Below are positions 30,162 to 33,963 of a stretch of 33,963 nt of DNA, in pieces. Source of the stretch: Rhizoclosmatium globosum (lineage: Eukaryota; Chytridiomycota; Chytridiomycetes; Chytridiales; Chytriomycetaceae); the NCBI GenBank assembly GCA_002104985.1, contig MCGO01000320.1:1-33963 (forward strand). Direction: 5' to 3'. The position numbers and the translations under genes are program-made. Within the stretch, counting starts at the first letter, position 1. Each line of letters begins with the position of its first letter. A model generated the notes under the pieces. That model saw only the letters and a list, made by a program, of their open reading frames with translations. It was not told the DNA's origin and ran no database searches.

Positions 30162-31749
30162 TCAAAACAAATCAAAAATCTCTAGCGCCATCTGCGCATC
30201 CTCATCTCCTCCTTCAGCTGCAAGTGTAAATAGCCGACGAGCTCGTTCCCTATCTTGTTTTACACCAAGACCATCACGGTATAGAGTTCCCTCAGCATAC
30301 TGTGCAGATGGGTTACCCTGTTGGGCACTCTTGGTGTAAAACTCCAATGCTTGTTTGAAATCCTGTAGTTGGTTGTGTTATTTGAGTTGGGAAATATCAC
30401 CAAAACAAATTACCTTTGTAGTTCCCAAACCATTCTCGTACATGGTACCAAGGTTATACTGTGCGTACATATTTCCTTCGTTAGCCGCCCTTTGAAACCA
30501 CTTGATTGCTCGAGAAAAGTCCTCCAACGTTTTGTAAATCTCGCCTAATGAGTTCATTGCATCCACGTATCCCGTGTTTGCAGCTTTACCAAACCATTCA
30601 CATGCTCGTTGCAAATCCCTTTCAACTCCCCAGCCATATTTGTAGCACTGTCCCAAGTTGTTTTGGGCTACAGCATTCCCTTGTCGGGCACTTCGGAGAT
30701 ACCACTCGACTGCCTTTTCTTCACTCTGCTCAGCTCCCTGTCCCTCTTGATACATGTATCCCAACGCACACTGTGCATCCGCATTTCCCTGCTTAGCTGC
30801 CATTTCTCTCCAGTAGGCGCAACGTCTGAGATCGACCGGGATTCCTCCCAATCCACTTTCATAAATATAAGCAAGGTTGACTTGTGAATCTGCGTGTCCT
30901 TTGTTCGCTGCTTTTGTGAACCAGTTGATTGCAAGGCTCATGTCTTGCTTTGTACCTCTCCCAAGTTTATACATTACAGCAAGCTTGAATTAAGTGGGTG
31001 AGATAAGTGGAGCAAGGTTAAAGGTGATTAGTCTTACATTGTATTCTGCCTTAAGGTTGCCCAACGATGCTGCCCTAGAAAACCATTCAAACGCTTTCTT
31101 AAACTCCCGCTCAAAGTAAAAGTTTGAAGCCACGATTTCCATCGCATTGGCATCGCCTGCCAAGGCATTCTGAAAGACGTCTTGAGCAGTAGCAGGATCC
31201 ACATCAGCCTGATCCGCCGAAACACCAATTGTCTTAATAATCTCCTTAAACAGGGCTCCCATTGTCGCTTCCTTCTTGCTCAAATCCGTAAAGTCAAAGT
31301 ACAGCGAGTCATCAGATCCAACTTTGAACTTTGTCTTTGGGTAAGGTCCGTTGTCCAACCGGATCTGAATCAGAGGCTTCTTTTCGCTTTCGGCAAAGTT
31401 GATTCTTTTGGGCGCTTTCGGATTGCTGTCAGAAGATGGATGTTGTTTAAATTGACTGAAACCGAAAGTGGAGATGGCGGGAGATACCTCATAGTCCCTT
31501 GACATGCACACAAGCATTAGTTTGGAGTCCTGGATTCCTTCGACGATGCTTCCGTCGACACTGCCGGTTACCTGGCGATCATCCCGCCACAGCTTGAGGC
31601 GTTTGCGGTGAGGAAGTTGTGGATCTCAACCACGATCGGCTTTTGGACCCAGCTGTAATGGATGTTAACCAATTGTTAGTACGGATGTGTGCTTACGAGT
31701 AGGACATGATGGCATGGTACTTGAAACCAGCAGGCAGGGAAATCGACAT
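30162..31749 (-). CDS. TIR-SEL1 repeat protein 2
   Basis: Exons (leftward) are 31697-31749, 31038-31652, 30414-30983 and 30162-30362, with introns at 31653-31696, 30984-31037 and 30363-30413. The TIR motifs are GFKYHAIMSYS, W-VQKPIVVEIHNFLT, then, after a one-base break near 31605, LKLWRDDRQVTG and VEGIQDSKLMLVCMSRDYE. A linker containing KKPLIQIRLDNGPYPKTKFK corresponds to the same region of paralogue 1. About eight SEL1 repeats follow and the protein ends ALEIFDLF, close to ALEILEFF of paralogue 1. The first intron position (inside the SYS-W motif) is the same in both genes, so they arose by duplication. The only disturbance found is the break in the TIR domain. Confidence 0.78.
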
Positions 31750-32017
31750 TTGGTTTGAAGATTAAAAAGTAGATGTAGTACTGAGACAATACTTGAGTGC
31801 AAAAGAAAGGCCATGAACAGAAGAGTACTTAAATTCAACTGTTCTGTGCGTTAATAAGGAAGAGATTGTCGGTTATCAATGTACCATGTTTCACTTCTAC
31901 AATTCCAGAGACGCTTAATATTTGAATTTTCGATTACTTTCAAGTCCTAACAATGATTGCGTCGCTTAGAAATTTGTTGGCTAAGATTTACAGATTATTT
32001 GTTTGAAATCGCCTTGC

Positions 32018-33963
32018 ATGATTGTCAACTGTTTGGCCATTCTGGTCGTTACTTTGCTGGTGTATTACGTTGAAGGTACTGTCACTGTGATTAAAGGAGG
32101 TGGAACGACGTTCCCGCAGCAACCATATTTCAGTGCTGTTGCTGACTTCAACCACTTTATCGTAAGCCCCATCTCCCGCCTTCAACTTACATTAATGTTT
32201 GTCACTAGAAGGCGTAACAAGCAACATACAACGCGACAAACTCGCAAACAGGTCAACAATCCGTGGCATCCGGGCTTTTAAACTGGGGTGGAAGCGACAC
32301 TGATGTGCAAACAAGCATAGCAGGCTCCGACAAAATAGTCGTGTTGCCAGCTATTGCGGGAGGCCTACTTATTGCGTACAATCTCCCAGGGTATTCTGAC
32401 ACGTTAAAGTTGAGCAGAAAAGCCTTTCCGCGAATCTTTGATGGAAAGATTCAGAAATGGAATGATCCCATGATTGTCAAAGACAATCCTTTCCTCGCGA
32501 ATAACAGTGCTTCTATCCGTGTCGTGCGACAAGTAGCTTCCAAAGGGTCTTCTGTCAACTTGTCAAAGTTTTTGATTCAGTTGGACGCTGAGAATGGAAT
32601 ATCGCCGTCGCCACATTCGAATCCACAAACTTTACAGTCGATTCCATCTTCGCTGCTTGCGAAAAATCCTGCTGCTATAAATGTCATGGTGGGTGCGATC
32701 CCAAATACTATTGGTTACTTGAACCAATATGAGGCCCAAGATGCTATGCTACCGTCCGACTCTACTGTTAAAGCCGCGTTGATACAACACAAAGACGGAT
32801 CGTTTATTCGTTGGTCTGGCGATACTGTCAAAATTGCTGTGACTGGAATTCCAGATGCAGTCGTCCAAAAATGCATCACTCCAGACTAACTTAATCGCAT
32901 ATAATTTGCCTGTAAAAGGAGCATACCCACTGTCCTTGATATCGAATTTTGTTCTAAATCCAACAAATATCTCGAGTAATCCCTTGGAAATTGTTGGTAC
33001 ATTGAAGCTTCTTTGGATGTTCCTTCAAAGCCCAGGTAAGAATTCCCTTTTCCGTTCGTAGCCTACAACTTACCTGCACTGTGTAGTATGCCAATCAGTA
33101 TACTTATACTTCCCTCACAAATACAACCATGGGGTACAAGACGTTAAACTTCTTAAAAACTATCAAATATTCAGATGGAACACCGATATACGGCCAATCA
33201 ATTTGTGACGTTGATGTAGACGGAAGCTATAAAAATCCATGTGTCCACGGTCACTGCATTGACCCACTTCCATTCCAAGCTCCAGATCAAGTTGCGTCTG
33301 CAATAATGGATACCAAAATGTTATAAATAACGATTGCAGTGAACCCACCATTATTCATGCCTGGATTCGTGAGTAAATGCAAATTGCTCTGTTCGTTATT
33401 GCGACTCTTGTTATCATCGTCTTTGCCTATTTATTGTCGTGAAAAGGAACGAGCCAGATGTGAAGGCCATCTCGCCATTCTGTTGCTCATACATTCTATT
33501 GGATGTTTCATTGGAACTGTGGCCATTCTAACAAAAGGACTGTCTACACGAATTCCGTCTGTCACGCGAACGCAGTTCTCCAGCAGTCGCGTTTGGAATG
33601 ATATTCAGTATGATTTTGGCAAAAGCTATTCGGATCTTTCTTATATTTGGATACTCGAAAATTGCGCGATCTCGGTTCTTGAAGGATGATTTTTGATTGC
33701 TTGTTGTACCGTGTTGCTGTATTTGAAGGGGCGTTTACAGGAAAGGCGATGGATGGGGCTGGCGTTGAGCACGTCTTATTACGTTTGATGGGTCCTCGGA
33801 TACTTTATGGGCCTGTGCCTCAGATAGTGTCGGTGGCGGAAGGGTCAAAAAGTCCACATTCGAGTAAAAATCAGGTTTCCTTTATCAAATAGTCAGTTTA
33901 TATTTGTATTTCGATAGTCCCGGTTCGGTTCATCAAATTCCGCACTAACAAAAATTAATCCAG
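32018..33963 (+). CDS. Putative receptor: PstS-like domain, EGF-like module, class C 7TM (3' end outside window)
   Basis: A signal peptide (MIVNCLAILVVTLLVYYVEG) is followed by a PstS-type periplasmic phosphate-binding fold: GGGTTFPQQPYFSAVADF, LNWGGSDTDV, AGGLLIAYNLPG, then IFDGKIQKWNDP (the PstS hallmark), IRVVRQVASKGSS and AIPNTIGYLNQYEA. An intron is expected at about 32170-32230 and another at about 33035-33087. A compact EGF-like module follows (NPCVHGHC, then CVCNNGY and a final Cys at about 33336). After it come hydrophobic segments (from 33376) with class C receptor features such as EPDVKAISPFCC and FGMIFSMILAKAIRIFLIFG. One-base breaks are needed near 32880, 33295, 33435, 33500-33560 and after 33690, so the 7TM part is only partly legible. 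It would sense an extracellular ligand at the cell surface. Confidence 0.65.

Noticed and set aside
1..33963. tRNA, rRNA or other structured RNA genes
   Set aside because: No cloverleaf with A/B boxes or conserved rRNA words was found by eye; a tRNAscan/Infernal run would be decisive.

Overview
This window looks like nuclear DNA of an early-diverging, zoosporic fungus, most likely a chytrid (Chytridiomycota, Chytridiales-like). The evidence is many short spliceosomal introns (about 40-75 bp, GT-AG with a few GC-AG), lineage-typical Zn2Cys6 transcription factors, and families rarely found together in other fungi: a TMEM43-like protein, SEL1-repeat proteins with TIR domains, a Crinkler-like protein, F-box plus plant-type LRRs, and a class C 7TM receptor-like protein. 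The taxonomic call is an inference from gene content, not from a marker comparison.

Layout. 1-1651: NAD kinase (+). 2026-5225: Zn2Cys6 regulator A (+), split by a 1.2-kb hAT-type non-autonomous transposon with a perfect 8-bp target duplication. 5504-6945: TMEM43-like membrane protein (+). 7053-9076: Zn2Cys6 regulator B (+). 9253-12704: two nested PIF/Harbinger-type elements; the inner one carries a decayed DDE transposase and a Myb/SANT-like accessory gene. 12706-14757: Zn2Cys6 regulator C (+), whose ATG lies exactly at the transposon edge. 14861-15885: F-box/LRR protein. 15924-17337: OLA1/YchF ATPase. 17432-18911: Crinkler-like protein (-). 19047-19915: isochorismatase-fold protein lacking its catalytic residues (+). 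20020-20565: MSP/VAP-domain protein (-). 20850-22940: secreted protein with five Cys-rich carbohydrate-binding-like repeats (+). 23037-24242: mitochondrial 3-hydroxyisobutyrate dehydrogenase with an 11-nt micro-exon (-). 24338-25117: secreted metalloprotease-like protein (-). 25513-26402: tandem pair of small secreted Cys-rich proteins (+). 26638-27994: ubiquitin-like-N/charged-tail nuclear protein (-). 28313-31749: tandem pair of TIR-SEL1 proteins (-). 32018 to the right edge: PstS-like ligand domain, EGF-like module and class C-type 7TM segment in one putative receptor (+, incomplete).

The housekeeping genes (NAD kinase, OLA1, HIBADH, TMEM43) do not form a pathway with their neighbours. The accessory part is dominated by a regulator family that has expanded locally and been struck repeatedly by transposons, and by secreted, sensing or possible immune-type proteins (Crinkler, CBM repeats, secreted Cys-rich proteins, TIR-SEL1 pair, PstS-EGF-7TM receptor).

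Many well-conserved genes contain isolated one-base frame breaks while the protein similarity continues in another frame. The simplest explanation is uncorrected consensus errors in a draft assembly; true pseudogenisation is the alternative. CDS limits given below therefore span the gene as judged from similarity and splice sites, and breaks are stated entry by entry.
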